Below are positions 53,736 through 62,804 of a stretch of 64,000 nucleotides of DNA, one piece after another (within the stretch, counting starts at the first letter, position 1; every line of letters begins with the position of its first letter). The stretch comes from Rubripirellula lacrimiformis (GTDB lineage Bacteria; Planctomycetota; Planctomycetia; Pirellulales; Pirellulaceae): contig NZ_CP036525.1 in the NCBI RefSeq assembly GCF_007741535.1, positions 3,596,001 through 3,660,000 of the forward strand, in the 5' to 3' direction. The position numbers and the translations under genes are program-made. Under the pieces are notes generated by a model. It saw only the letters and a list, made by a program, of their open reading frames with translations. It had not been told where the DNA came from and did no database searches.

Positions 53736-55169
53736 TTATGAGTCGGTGGGCTCCCGTTTGGAATACGCGTGCATGACTTCGGGGCACGAAAGCAGCACAT
53801 CCACGACATCAGCGGCCCATTGCTGTCCGCGACCACCCTGGAAGATCGCGACCACCTTGTCCAGCGGCATGCCGCTTCGGTACGGTCGGTCACTGGTCAT
53901 GGCATCGAACGCATCGGCAACCGCCAACACTTGTGCGTCACGCGGAATGTTGGTGCCCACAAGCCCGTCGGGGTATCCCGTTCCATCCCACGATTCGTGG
54001 TGGTGGCGAACGGCCGGCAAAATCTTTCGGAACGGTCGAATGCCCTTCAGGATTTCGTAGCCCAACACGGGGTGCTGTTTGATCTGTTCAAATTCGTCTT
54101 CGGTCAACCGACCGGGTTTGCAAAGGACCGAATCCTGGACGCCGATCTTGCCGATGTCATGAAGGATGCCGGCCATTCGAATGCGGGCCACGCCGTCTTC
54201 GTCAAATCCAAGGCGTGTTGCTAGTTCGACGGACAGATCCGCGACTCGCGTGCTGTGACCCGACGTGTACGTGTCTTTCGCATCCAACGCCGATGCCAGC
54301 GATCCGATCATGCCTTCGAACATGTGCTGCAGCGCCATGAACTGACGTTGATTCACCAAGTGAACCCCCAGCATCATGGAGGTCGACTTCATCAAGTCGG
54401 CTTCGACTGTGCCGAATTCTTCGCTCTTGTACTCTCGGATCGCAATCATCCGGCCCAGCAATTGATTCTGTCCGTGGATCGGTACCACGATGAAACGCCA
54501 GGGTCCGGATTCGTCGACGACGACATGGTTGTTGACCATTACGGCTTGGTGAGAATCATTGTGGTAATGCTCGACACATTCAATCGCATGTCGGATGAAA
54601 TCCGGTGAATGCAGTTGGCCGGTCGAGAACATTCGCGACCGAACGCCGGATTCTTCATCCCGTTCGATGTCGATCAGCAACGTGTTTGCAGTGATGCAGG
54701 GTGCCAGTTCATTCAGCAAGCAGTCGCAAAGCGTGGCCGGATCCTCGTCCAGTTTCAGCTGTTCGCTCAACTGGTGGATCAGCGAGAGTTCTTCGAATTT
54801 GATCGATAGCGCCTCAGTCAACCGTTCCATCTCGTCCGCCATCGTGTCCTCGGGCGACCGATTGTCGGGTGCGGGAGGCGATGGCATCGGCATCGGAATT
54901 GTTTTTGCGATGGGCATCCACGGTTTCACGCTCGCATTTGCGCTGGCGTCCGACGGTGATTGGGCGGCAGAACCCTGTGCCAATTGCGTCGTCTCGAATC
55001 CGTTGCGACCGGATTTTTCAGTGGTAGATGCAGGCGCAGCCGGATCGCGGTGGCTCGGATCTCGCTTGGCCGGGGCCGACCTTGTTGCAGGAGTTTGCGT
55101 CGGCAAGGCGATCGTCGGTGCGGACGATGACGAAGTCGCGTTCGCGGGGGTGACGGATGCAGATGACAT
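53736..55169 (-). CDS. GAF and HD-GYP domain protein
   Basis: A 477-residue product. The first 110 residues are low-complexity Ser/Ala/Pro-rich; translation might instead start at MADEMERLTEALS. A GAF-like sensory region covers about 140-290. The HD-GYP domain follows, with SGHSTRVADLSVELA, GILHDIGKIGVQDSVL, HHESWDGTGYPDGL and VADAFDAMTSDRPY. All metal-binding residues and the GYP motif are present, so it may hydrolyse cyclic di-GMP. The signal read by the GAF part is unknown. Confidence 0.88.
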   Translation of the reverse strand: MSSASVTPANATSSSSAPTIALPTQTPATRSAPAKRDPSHRDPAAPASTTEKSGRNGFETTQLAQGSAAQSPSDASANASVKPWMPIAKTIPMPMPSPPAPDNRSPEDTMADEMERLTEALSIKFEELSLIHQLSEQLKLDEDPATLCDCLLNELAPCITANTLLIDIERDEESGVRSRMFSTGQLHSPDFIRHAIECVEHYHNDSHQAVMVNNHVVVDESGPWRFIVVPIHGQNQLLGRMIAIREYKSEEFGTVEADLMKSTSMMLGVHLVNQRQFMALQHMFEGMIGSLASALDAKDTYTSGHSTRVADLSVELATRLGFDEDGVARIRMAGILHDIGKIGVQDSVLCKPGRLTEDEFEQIKQHPVLGYEILKGIRPFRKILPAVRHHHESWDGTGYPDGLVGTNIPRDAQVLAVADAFDAMTSDRPYRSGMPLDKVVAIFQGGRGQQWAADVVDVLLSCPEVMHAYSKREPTDS

Positions 55170-55732
55170 AATCGGTGACGCGTGTTCTGGAAGGGAAGGT
55201 CGTGAAGTTGGTCAGCGACCTGCCCGTCGAATCGAACGGTCTTCGCTGATCAACGCCTTGCCCCAAGCGCGACATCCCCGTCGATGGGAACGGATCGATA
55301 CTGAAGGTAAGACATGGGAAGCCTAGCTCGGTTCGTGTGGTCGAAATGATCGGAATTGCGCGAATGGCGTGGGGAACCGCCGGCCAGGCTGCCCAGCGGT
55401 GAACGTTATTCCGATTGCAACGTTTCTGACGCGTCCGATCGACTATCGGCTGCGATCACTGGCCAATGGACTGGAAAAACGCCAGCCATCCGATTCGAAT
55501 TTTGGCCCCGTACTCCCGGCAAAACGGTTACGACCGTATCATGCACGGCTGTTTCTACGGACCCCTTTCCCGCGTTTTGCGAAGGCATGATCGGGGACAG
55601 CAGACCGAATGATCCGGATTCATCTCCGATCGTCCGGCGCCGCGATATCGACGACCCGCCGCACCCGCTGTCGCACTGACCTTTCAGCCCTCACAACTCG
55701 CTAGCGACTCGCAAGCAGAGCCAGACCATCCA
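55170..55732. other. Intergenic, nothing recognised
   Basis: Divergent gap between the HD-GYP gene and fumC, so it must hold promoters for both. Frames within it are Arg/Pro-rich and not protein-like. No clear repeat is seen. Confidence 0.4.
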
Positions 55733-57157
55733 ATGACTGATTACCGTACCGAACGCGATTCGATGGGCGAAGTTCGTGTTCCTGCCGACGCGTTTTACGG
55801 GGCACAAACTCAACGAGCGGTTGAAAATTTTCCGATCAGCGGTTGGCGGTTGCCGCCGGCGATGGTTTCCGCGATGGGGATGGTCAAGTACGCCTGCGGA
55901 GTTGCGAACCGTGATCTGGGAAAACTGACCGGATCGGGCAAAAATCCGATGCTGGAGGGGCAGGTCGACGCGATGTTGCAGGCCGCAATGGAAGTTGCCG
56001 AGGGCAAATTGGCGGATCAGTTCCCGATTGACGTCTTCCAGACGGGCAGCGGAACTAGCAGCAACATGAATATCAATGAAGTGATCAGCAACCGTGCGAT
56101 CGAAATCGTCGGTAGTGACCGAACGGCCAAGGAAAAGCCGATCCACCCCAATGATCACGTCAACATGGGACAGAGCACCAACGACACGTTCCCCACGGCG
56201 ATTCATGTCGCGGCTGCGGTTCAGATCGAAACCAATCTGTTGCCAGCGCTGCGGCGGATGCATGCGTCGCTAGCCGAAAAGGCGAAACAGTGGGACAAGG
56301 TGATCAAGATCGGCCGGACCCATTTGATGGACGCCACCCCGCTAAGGCTTGGCCAAGAATTTGGTGGCTTTGCCCGCCAACTGGAACTGTCGATCGCCCG
56401 TGCCGAATCGGCCCGCGATGCCGTGCTGGAATTGCCCGTCGGTGGGACTGCCGTCGGCAGCGGTATCAATACTCATCCCGAATTTGGGGCACGTGTCGCC
56501 AAAGTCTTGGCCGATCAAACCGGCGTCGCCTTTATCGAAGCCGTGAATCACTTTGAAGCGAACGCCCAGCGTGACGCCTTGGTGCATTCGCACGGCGAAC
56601 TGAAGTGCATCGCCCAGACGCTATTCAATGTGTCCAACAACATCCGTTGGCTAGGCAGCGGCCCGCGTTGCGGATTCTATGAAGTCAAGTTGCCGACTCG
56701 CCAACCCGGCAGTTCGATCATGCCCGGCAAGGTCAATCCCGTGATGTGCGAATCGATGATGCAATTGACCGCGCGAGTGATGGGCAACGACACCTGCATG
56801 ACCGTCAGCGGCGCCAGCGGCGGGAACTTCCAATTGAACATCATGATGCCCGTGATGGCACATACGATTCTGGAATCCGTTCACCTGTTGGCACAGGGGA
56901 CCAACGCGTTCGTCGAATTCTGTGTCGACGAAATGGAAGCGAACGTCGAAAGCTGTGAAGCGTCGGTCGAACAGAGCCTGTCGATGTGCACCAGTCTGAA
57001 CGCGTTGATCGGGTATGACCAAGCGGCCAAACTTGCCAAAGAAGCGTTCGCGTCAGGGCAAACGATCCGCGAACTGTGCCGCGAAAAAGGCATCCTGCCG
57101 GAAGATACCCTGACCGATGCACTGGACCCCTGGAAGATGACCGAGCCGCAGGCGTAA
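55733..57157 (+). CDS. fumC: Fumarate hydratase, class II
   Basis: A 474-residue product. It starts TDYRTERDSMGEVRVPADAF and has the family signature GSSIMPGKVNPVMCE in the flexible loop with the catalytic Ser, TGSGTSSNMNINEVI, and IGRTHLMDATPLRLGQEF. It converts fumarate to malate in the TCA cycle. Length is typical. No TCA neighbour is adjacent. Confidence 0.95.
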   Translation: MTDYRTERDSMGEVRVPADAFYGAQTQRAVENFPISGWRLPPAMVSAMGMVKYACGVANRDLGKLTGSGKNPMLEGQVDAMLQAAMEVAEGKLADQFPIDVFQTGSGTSSNMNINEVISNRAIEIVGSDRTAKEKPIHPNDHVNMGQSTNDTFPTAIHVAAAVQIETNLLPALRRMHASLAEKAKQWDKVIKIGRTHLMDATPLRLGQEFGGFARQLELSIARAESARDAVLELPVGGTAVGSGINTHPEFGARVAKVLADQTGVAFIEAVNHFEANAQRDALVHSHGELKCIAQTLFNVSNNIRWLGSGPRCGFYEVKLPTRQPGSSIMPGKVNPVMCESMMQLTARVMGNDTCMTVSGASGGNFQLNIMMPVMAHTILESVHLLAQGTNAFVEFCVDEMEANVESCEASVEQSLSMCTSLNALIGYDQAAKLAKEAFASGQTIRELCREKGILPEDTLTDALDPWKMTEPQA

Positions 57158-57450
57158 CTTGGCCGGCTGGTCTGGCACCGGCATGAACCCGATCGATCCG
57201 ATCCCAGATCGAGCGCAACTGGATCGAACGCAACTGGATCGCATGCAACCGAAGCAACGAGCGATCAATCAGTGTTGCGTTTCAAGTCATCTCGCCCCCG
57301 CCGCGCTGCGGTTTGCGGGGGAGAGAGTTCGAGAGAGGGGGGGGGGACGAAAGAAGCGACGCTTGTTGGTCGCTCGTTGTTAAGAATTCCCCCATCGAAG
57401 GATGCCGGAATCGCAGGTTGGATGGGCCAAGGCTCTGCGGGCCTGCGGCG
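57158..57450. other. Intergenic with a 15-bp repeat and a G-run
   Basis: Three copies of a 15-base unit (GATCGAGCGCAACTG, GATCGAACGCAACTG, GATCGCATGCAACCG) lie at 57207-57251. A long run of G is found near 57340. No gene is seen between the convergent fumC and hydrolase genes. Confidence 0.6.
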
Positions 57451-58824
57451 TCAAGCCATCGATCGCTGGACGATTCGTTGCCGGTACAGCCGATCGGCGA
57501 TCTGGCGCAAATGGAATGGCATCCACACCTGATTGGTGTAAATGCCGTGTCCAAATAGTTTCCGGTTTCGGCCGGTTCGATCATCCGGGTAGTCGACCAA
57601 CAGCGTTTTGCCGTCGATCGATCTTCGACGCCCGAGTCGCAGCCGGTCGATCAGTCCAGACCGGGCCGATTTGACTTCAAACATGTCACGCAGAATTCGA
57701 TTGCGTCTGATGTCGGCCACCGATTCCAGAAGCCCGCTTCCCAGTGCTGGGAAATCGGTCCCGGCGATTCCAACGTGCTGTGCATAGTCACCGGCGGTTG
57801 CGGCGATGATGTCGTTGATCGATTGGGGCAGCACCGCCTTGGTTTCGTGTTCGGCGTCCAGAGATCGGTGTTGGACGAAATGCAAAATCCGGCCACATAC
57901 CGTCGTGTTCCAGCGGTAGCGTAACGGGACCCCGAAAGTCGCCACGTCGATTGTGGGCAGGCGATCCAAGTCCAGTTCGACGAACCGGCGTTGATGTTCC
58001 TCGGTTCCCCATACGGTGTGAACGGGGTTGCCGACCGGGTCCGTTGCTGTGTCACCGATCGCATCGTTCGTCGTTTCATCAGCGATCCGATCGTTCCGCA
58101 GGATCGCTTGCGGATGGAAGGCTTGCTGGTAGAACGCTTGTCGTGCAGCCGGATCGGCCGCGATCAGCTGGGACAACATCGCCATGACGTTGCCGCCATG
58201 CGAATGAGCCAAGATGAGCGTTCGTCGGTCGGCGGCCGCCCGACTGTCGATCAATCGATCGAACAACTGCAGTGCGCCTTGGGCTCGGCCGAGGGTGTGG
58301 TTTTCGCCCGACCATCGAAGCCGCTCGACCACAATTGGAAGCCGTCGATGATCGTGACGTTTTGCGCGCAGGTTGCCGGCATCCGGTTCCATCGATCGAA
58401 AAGCACCCGCTTGCGAAGCACCGGCCCCGCGGAAACCCGGCGGTGCGGTTTCGGTTTTCCGGTTCAGCGCGATCGACATGGATCGGGCATACGCGTCGGT
58501 GAAATTCCCGACATCACCGATCACTTGATCGACCCATCGCTTTGCCAATTCCGACATCCAGGCGGCTGATCCGGGCGCGATCCGTGCTAGTCCTCGTATC
58601 ATCCCCATCGCATCGTCGCCGGCGAAGGTACCGTGCAGTAAGAGCACGCGACCAACGCCTGCGTCACGCAAAGGATGGGCCGGGACATCGTCGTTCTCTG
58701 TCTCGCCCGCTTCAGGCGAAAGCAATTCGTAATCGCCTTCGGGTTCATCGGCCGCCAAGGTGTGCGACAAGAACGACACCTTGGACGCAGCGTTGTCCGA
58801 CCCGCCTGTGGAACGCGGATTCAT
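57451..58824 (-). CDS. Alpha/beta-hydrolase-like protein
   Basis: A 457-residue product. The hydrolase features are GRVLLLHGTFAGDDAMGMI (strand with HG oxyanion motif) and RTLILAHSHGGNVMAMLSQL, where HSHGG holds the nucleophile Ser. A large insert lies between, and FVELDLDRLPTIDVATFGVP follows. It lacks a clear signal peptide. It starts 4 bases after the metF stop on the same strand, so the two are likely co-transcribed. Substrate is not known; lipase-like activity is possible. Confidence 0.7.
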   Translation of the reverse strand: MNPRSTGGSDNAASKVSFLSHTLAADEPEGDYELLSPEAGETENDDVPAHPLRDAGVGRVLLLHGTFAGDDAMGMIRGLARIAPGSAAWMSELAKRWVDQVIGDVGNFTDAYARSMSIALNRKTETAPPGFRGAGASQAGAFRSMEPDAGNLRAKRHDHRRLPIVVERLRWSGENHTLGRAQGALQLFDRLIDSRAAADRRTLILAHSHGGNVMAMLSQLIAADPAARQAFYQQAFHPQAILRNDRIADETTNDAIGDTATDPVGNPVHTVWGTEEHQRRFVELDLDRLPTIDVATFGVPLRYRWNTTVCGRILHFVQHRSLDAEHETKAVLPQSINDIIAATAGDYAQHVGIAGTDFPALGSGLLESVADIRRNRILRDMFEVKSARSGLIDRLRLGRRRSIDGKTLLVDYPDDRTGRNRKLFGHGIYTNQVWMPFHLRQIADRLYRQRIVQRSMA

Positions 58825-58828
58825 CGGG

Positions 58829-59698
58829 TTAGCTGACCAGTTGCAGACCGTCCAACAATGCAGTCGCCGCGTCGCTTTTGTTCAGCACGTAATAGTGGAT
58901 GCCAGGGACATCGTTTTCGACCAAGTTGACGGTTTGCATTCGGGCGTGTTCGACACCGATGCGAAACTGCTCGTCAGCATCCTCGGTCGCGTCCATCGCC
59001 TTTTCCAGATCGTACGGGATCCTGGCTTTGCACATCGTTGCGATCCGCTGGGCCTGTTTGAAATTGGTGACCGGCAAGATGCCTGGCACGATCGGAACAT
59101 TGATTCCAGCGGCGACACAGCGGTCACGAAAGCGGAAATAGTCGATGTTGTCGTAGAACAACTGCGTGATGATGATATCGGCTCCGGCATCGACCTTTCG
59201 CTTCAGATTTTCCAGGTCCGTTTTTGCATCGGGTGACTCTTGGTGCACTTCGGGGTAGCCCGCGACAGCAATGCCCAGGTTCGAAAACTTGCTGTGGATC
59301 AATTCCACCAATTCGTTGGCGTATCGCAGCCCACCTTCCACAGCGACGAATTCTTCGGTGCCTTTGGGGGGATCGCCGCGCAGTGCAACGATGTAGTCGG
59401 TGCCCTGGGCGGTGGCTTCGTTGAGGTACGATTCCAATTCTTCTACGGTGGAACCGACGCAGGTCAGGTGAGACGCAACCGGCAGGTTCGTGATCTCACG
59501 CACCTTGGCGAGCACCGATAGCGTGGTGCCACGAGTCGACCCGCCGGCACCGTAGGTGCATGTAAAGTAGCTGGGTTTGAACTCGCACAACCGGCGCACA
59601 TTGTCGGCCAGCGATTCCAAGCCCTGAGCGGTCTTTGGCGGGAACAGTTCGAACGAGATTGCGCAGCGAGAATCTTTGTAATGCGAAATCAGACTCAT
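58829..59698 (-). CDS. metF: 5,10-methylenetetrahydrofolate reductase
   Basis: A 289-residue product from ATG at 59698 (the open frame continues upstream into repetitive leader sequence, where it reads KSTAKSTGKST and is not real). It has ISFELFPPKT, FTCTYGAGGSTRGTTLSVLA, TDYIVALRGDPPKG and ADIIITQLFYDNIDYFRFRD. It reduces methylene-THF to methyl-THF for methionine synthesis. It is near the methionine-related genes but 30 kb away from metY-metX. Confidence 0.93.
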   Translation of the reverse strand: MSLISHYKDSRCAISFELFPPKTAQGLESLADNVRRLCEFKPSYFTCTYGAGGSTRGTTLSVLAKVREITNLPVASHLTCVGSTVEELESYLNEATAQGTDYIVALRGDPPKGTEEFVAVEGGLRYANELVELIHSKFSNLGIAVAGYPEVHQESPDAKTDLENLKRKVDAGADIIITQLFYDNIDYFRFRDRCVAAGINVPIVPGILPVTNFKQAQRIATMCKARIPYDLEKAMDATEDADEQFRIGVEHARMQTVNLVENDVPGIHYYVLNKSDAATALLDGLQLVS

Positions 59699-59815
59699 CG
59701 GTTTACCTGTAGAAATGGATCTTATGGATTGGTTTTGGCGGCAGCGTATGCAGGCTGTGGCAGCGTGCGTGCAGCGAATGGCGTGGGTGCCCGAAATTCG
59801 ACGGGGCAATTTGGC

Positions 59816-59875
59816 GGTTGATTTGCCGGTTGATTTGCCGGTTGATTTGGCGGTTGATTTGGCGGTTGATTTGCC
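59816..59875. repeat. 12-bp tandem repeat upstream of metF
   Basis: Five copies of GGTTGATTTGCC or GGTTGATTTGGC follow each other with no gaps. They lie in the region between phyH and metF, about 120 bases before the metF start. Confidence 0.85.
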
Positions 59876-59930
59876 GGTGCGTTTGCGGTGGACTTTCGAT
59901 TTCAAGGAAATCGGAACGAAGGTCCCCGAT

Positions 59931-59975
59931 GTCCGGCGCTGATTTGTCCGGCGCTGATTTGTCCGGTGTTCATTG
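59931..59975. repeat. 15-bp tandem repeat upstream of metF
   Basis: Two exact copies of GTCCGGCGCTGATTT and one altered copy (GTCCGGTGTTCATTG). It neighbours the 12-bp repeat and shares the TGATTT core with it. Confidence 0.75.
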
Positions 59976-60064
59976 TTCAGTGGCCCGTATTTGTTTTCCG
60001 AAACTGGGGGGGCGTTTTCAGAAAATGGCGTTCGTTTTTTAGAATAGACGAAAGGAAAGGCCAT

Positions 60065-60901
60065 CTAGTCGTTGGATGGTCGTGCGGCACCGGGCCACAT
60101 CGATTTGTCGGCCGATCCCTTCACGCTGACACCTTTGGCATTCCACCCCAGATACGCGGTCACATCGGCCGGACAGTAGCGAAGCGTCAGCCCGCAACGC
60201 CGGTTGGGGCTGCGGTTCGGGGCCGATCCGTGGACCAGCAGGTCGCTGTGGATCGAAATCTGGCCAGCCTGGATGGGCGTTTGGCGTAGGGTGCCATATT
60301 TTTCGGGATTCTTGACCGATTGATCCAGCACGTTTCCTGCTTCGCCATCACTGACTTCGAAATCGATCAGCCCATGTTGGTGGGACCCGTTGAAAACTTC
60401 CATGCACCCATTTTCCATCGTCGAATCGTCGATCGCCAACCAGACTGTGACCGCCTTGGTGGGGGTCAGCGGCCAGAAACTGCAGTCCTGATGCCAGTCG
60501 ACACTTTTCCCGTCGCCAGGCATTTTGCAGAAAAAGTGGGCTCCCCAACCAATGACATCTTCGCCCAACAGATCACTGACGTAACCCACGATTCGGTCAT
60601 TGGTCAGCATATCCCATACTCGGCCGTGCTTCAGGTGGGCGCTGCTGATCGAATAGCTGTCGCGTCCCTCGGCGATCGCCTGAGCCAACAGAGAGTCGAA
60701 ATAGCTGCGGATATCGGAGATCGATTCGGGGTCGTAGACGTCCAGCGGCCCCAGATAGCCGTCTCGGTTCCAAGCTTCAATCTGGTCGCGTTCTAGGACC
60801 GCAGGAGTCTCATTTTTCGACGGGAAAAAACGAATGTCGCGTTCCACCGTCGCGATGGATTCTCGATCGGGAATGATGGCAAAGTCGTTCGTCGATTGCA
60901 T
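60065..60901 (-). CDS. Phytanoyl-CoA dioxygenase family protein
   Basis: A 278-residue product. The Fe(II)/2-oxoglutarate site is visible as SVDWHQDCSFWPL (HxD) and the distal His in DLLVHGSAPNRSPNRRCGL, which also carries the 2-oxoglutarate-binding Arg. AVTVWLAIDDSTMENGCMEV is also typical of PhyH. These enzymes hydroxylate various small molecules. The real substrate is not known. It is upstream of metF on the same strand but separated by about 370 bases of repeats. Confidence 0.87.
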   Translation of the reverse strand: MQSTNDFAIIPDRESIATVERDIRFFPSKNETPAVLERDQIEAWNRDGYLGPLDVYDPESISDIRSYFDSLLAQAIAEGRDSYSISSAHLKHGRVWDMLTNDRIVGYVSDLLGEDVIGWGAHFFCKMPGDGKSVDWHQDCSFWPLTPTKAVTVWLAIDDSTMENGCMEVFNGSHQHGLIDFEVSDGEAGNVLDQSVKNPEKYGTLRQTPIQAGQISIHSDLLVHGSAPNRSPNRRCGLTLRYCPADVTAYLGWNAKGVSVKGSADKSMWPGAARPSND

Positions 60902-61068
60902 CGGAGATCTCTTGCGTAAAACACATCATTTTCGGTAATAGTCAGCCAAACTGATTGTAGTCGTCGACAGCTAACGATGTCAGTACGACCAGTGACCCGA
61001 GTCAAATCGGTTGCGGTGACGAACACCGTTATCCTGCGACCAACTGGAAACGCGATGGAGAGCGTCCA

Positions 61069-61584
61069 ATGACCGCCAAACCCGAATCATGGACTGCCCG
61101 GTTGTGCAGTGAATCGCCAGCGGAATTAGTGGCAACGTTACAAGAAATGTCATCAGACACCGGAATTACCGGCTGTACCGCGGCAACCATCCGGCTGGCG
61201 GAGAGCCGCAGCGACGATGTCCGGCAATGGGCAGCCGAGGCGTTGGAAAACTCGATCACCCCCACCCTTGAAGATGTCGACGAACTCGCCGAGATGCTAT
61301 TTTCGGCCGAAGGTGGCGAGATCGCGTATTGGTCAGCCACGATGCTAGGGCGATTGGGTGAAAGCCTTGGCAGCAATTCGAAAACGGCCGTGGCCGCGCT
61401 GGAATTTTGCGTGGGGGATTCGATGTACCTGCCGGCTCGCGAGCGGGCGGTATGGGCGCTAACGCAAATTGGGCCTCCCGCAGCCTCAGCCGCGTTGACC
61501 CTGCGGCGAACGGCCGAAGATGCGCCGCCGCGATTGCAGCGGTTGGTCGAAAAAGCCTTGTTGATGTTAGGCGACGCTGCCTAG
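61069..61584 (+). CDS. HEAT-repeat protein
   Basis: A 171-residue soluble product made of helical pairs: DVRQWAAEALENSI, EIAYWSATMLGRLG and ARERAVWALTQIGPPAASAA. This spacing of about 35 residues is the HEAT/PBS-lyase type. Likely a protein-binding scaffold. It is followed after 102 bases by the EEP-family gene. Confidence 0.7.
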   Translation: MTAKPESWTARLCSESPAELVATLQEMSSDTGITGCTAATIRLAESRSDDVRQWAAEALENSITPTLEDVDELAEMLFSAEGGEIAYWSATMLGRLGESLGSNSKTAVAALEFCVGDSMYLPARERAVWALTQIGPPAASAALTLRRTAEDAPPRLQRLVEKALLMLGDAA

Positions 61585-61686
61585 GTCCGTGCCGGCACGC
61601 TCCCGCTGGTCGGTTAGCCGAACTTGCTTGGGCAGACCGGTTCCAGGTTTCTGATCAATTGAACGTCCGCTGAAAAGGAGGTCGGA

Positions 61687-62766
61687 ATGATGAAGTTTTT
61701 CCGTCGACTTTTGGGCCGACGCCGCCGCACGCCGCGCAGTCGCAACACCAGCGTTACCGTCGACATTCCGTTGTTGCGCTGGGTAGGACCCGTCGTTACC
61801 GTGGTCGCGATGTTCATCATCTTGGGAATGGTGGTCGGTGGGCAGATCAACTTGGCTGCCTTGGACGACTATGGCGATGGGGAAGACGGTTCATCGCAGC
61901 TCGCTGGCTTGACCCCCGTGCGATTGGATTCCGGCGGTCCGAAGTCCAACGAAGCGATCCGAATTGCAACGCTGCATGTTGACCGGTTGGGTGACGGGGA
62001 TGGAGTGTCTGCCGAAAGCGTTACCGCGCTGGTGTCGATGGTTTCTCGATTTGACATCGTTGCACTTCAGGGCATCCAGGGATCCGGGGCGGCATCGATC
62101 CGATCGCTCGTCGACGTCATCCGAGTGTCCGGTGGCCGATACACTGCCAGCATCAGCGAGCCGATTGGTCGTGGGAACAACCTTCAATCGTATGCATTGA
62201 TTTGGGATGAATCTCGGATGCGGATCGTGCCAGGTGCGGTTGGCATCGTGGACGACAGTCGCGATCGGATGATGTTCGAGCCTATGTACGCATCGTTCGA
62301 AACGCGTGTTGGATTCGCCGACGGTCGTCGGCCGTTTCGGTTCACGCTGATCAATGCTTGGGCCATTGATCAATCGCAAGGTGGGCCCAGCGACGAGACG
62401 TCGGTCCTGGTCGACGTCTTCACCAGTGTTCGAAACTACGGGTACGAACTGGCTGGCGAAGAAGACTGCATTTTGTTGGGCGACTTGGGGGCAACTTCCG
62501 ATCGGCTAGGCGCGTTGGGCCAGATTCCCGGTGTGGTATCGGTGGTTGCCGATGGCCGCAATTCGCAGCACATTCTATTGGACCCAAATTACACCGCCGA
62601 ATTCACTCGCCAGGCCGGGGTGTTGTCCGCCAGCGATCTGCCAGAGGTCAGCGCCGATGCACTGCGCAGCGTCAGCAGCCAGATGCCGGTGTGGGCCGAG
62701 CTGAGTGTGTGGGAGGTGCCGACGATGGAAACCGGTGCCTCGTCCCGCACCGAAGTGATTCGGTAG
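61687..62766 (+). CDS. Membrane-anchored endonuclease/exonuclease/phosphatase-family protein
   Basis: A 359-residue product with a very good ribosome site (AAAGGAGGTCGGA) before ATG 61687. A basic N-terminus (FFRRLLGRRRRTPRSR) precedes one membrane helix (VGPVVTVVAMFIILGMVV). The outer domain has RFDIVALQGIQGSG, SYALIWDESRMRI and CILLGDLGATSDRLGAL, which match EEP folds, though the usual QE pair is QG and the GDFN motif is GDLGA. Several catalytic positions thus differ, so nuclease activity is doubtful. Confidence 0.72.
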   Translation: MMKFFRRLLGRRRRTPRSRNTSVTVDIPLLRWVGPVVTVVAMFIILGMVVGGQINLAALDDYGDGEDGSSQLAGLTPVRLDSGGPKSNEAIRIATLHVDRLGDGDGVSAESVTALVSMVSRFDIVALQGIQGSGAASIRSLVDVIRVSGGRYTASISEPIGRGNNLQSYALIWDESRMRIVPGAVGIVDDSRDRMMFEPMYASFETRVGFADGRRPFRFTLINAWAIDQSQGGPSDETSVLVDVFTSVRNYGYELAGEEDCILLGDLGATSDRLGALGQIPGVVSVVADGRNSQHILLDPNYTAEFTRQAGVLSASDLPEVSADALRSVSSQMPVWAELSVWEVPTMETGASSRTEVIR

Positions 62767-62804
62767 CGGGTGAGTGGTCGGGCGTGCAATTCCGGTCGAT
62801 CGCG

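Noticed and set aside
58829-60064. metF starting at 60064 as a 411-residue protein
   Set aside because: The extra N-terminus is the translation of 12- and 15-base repeats (KSTAKSTGKST). The normal MetF N-terminus begins at 59698.
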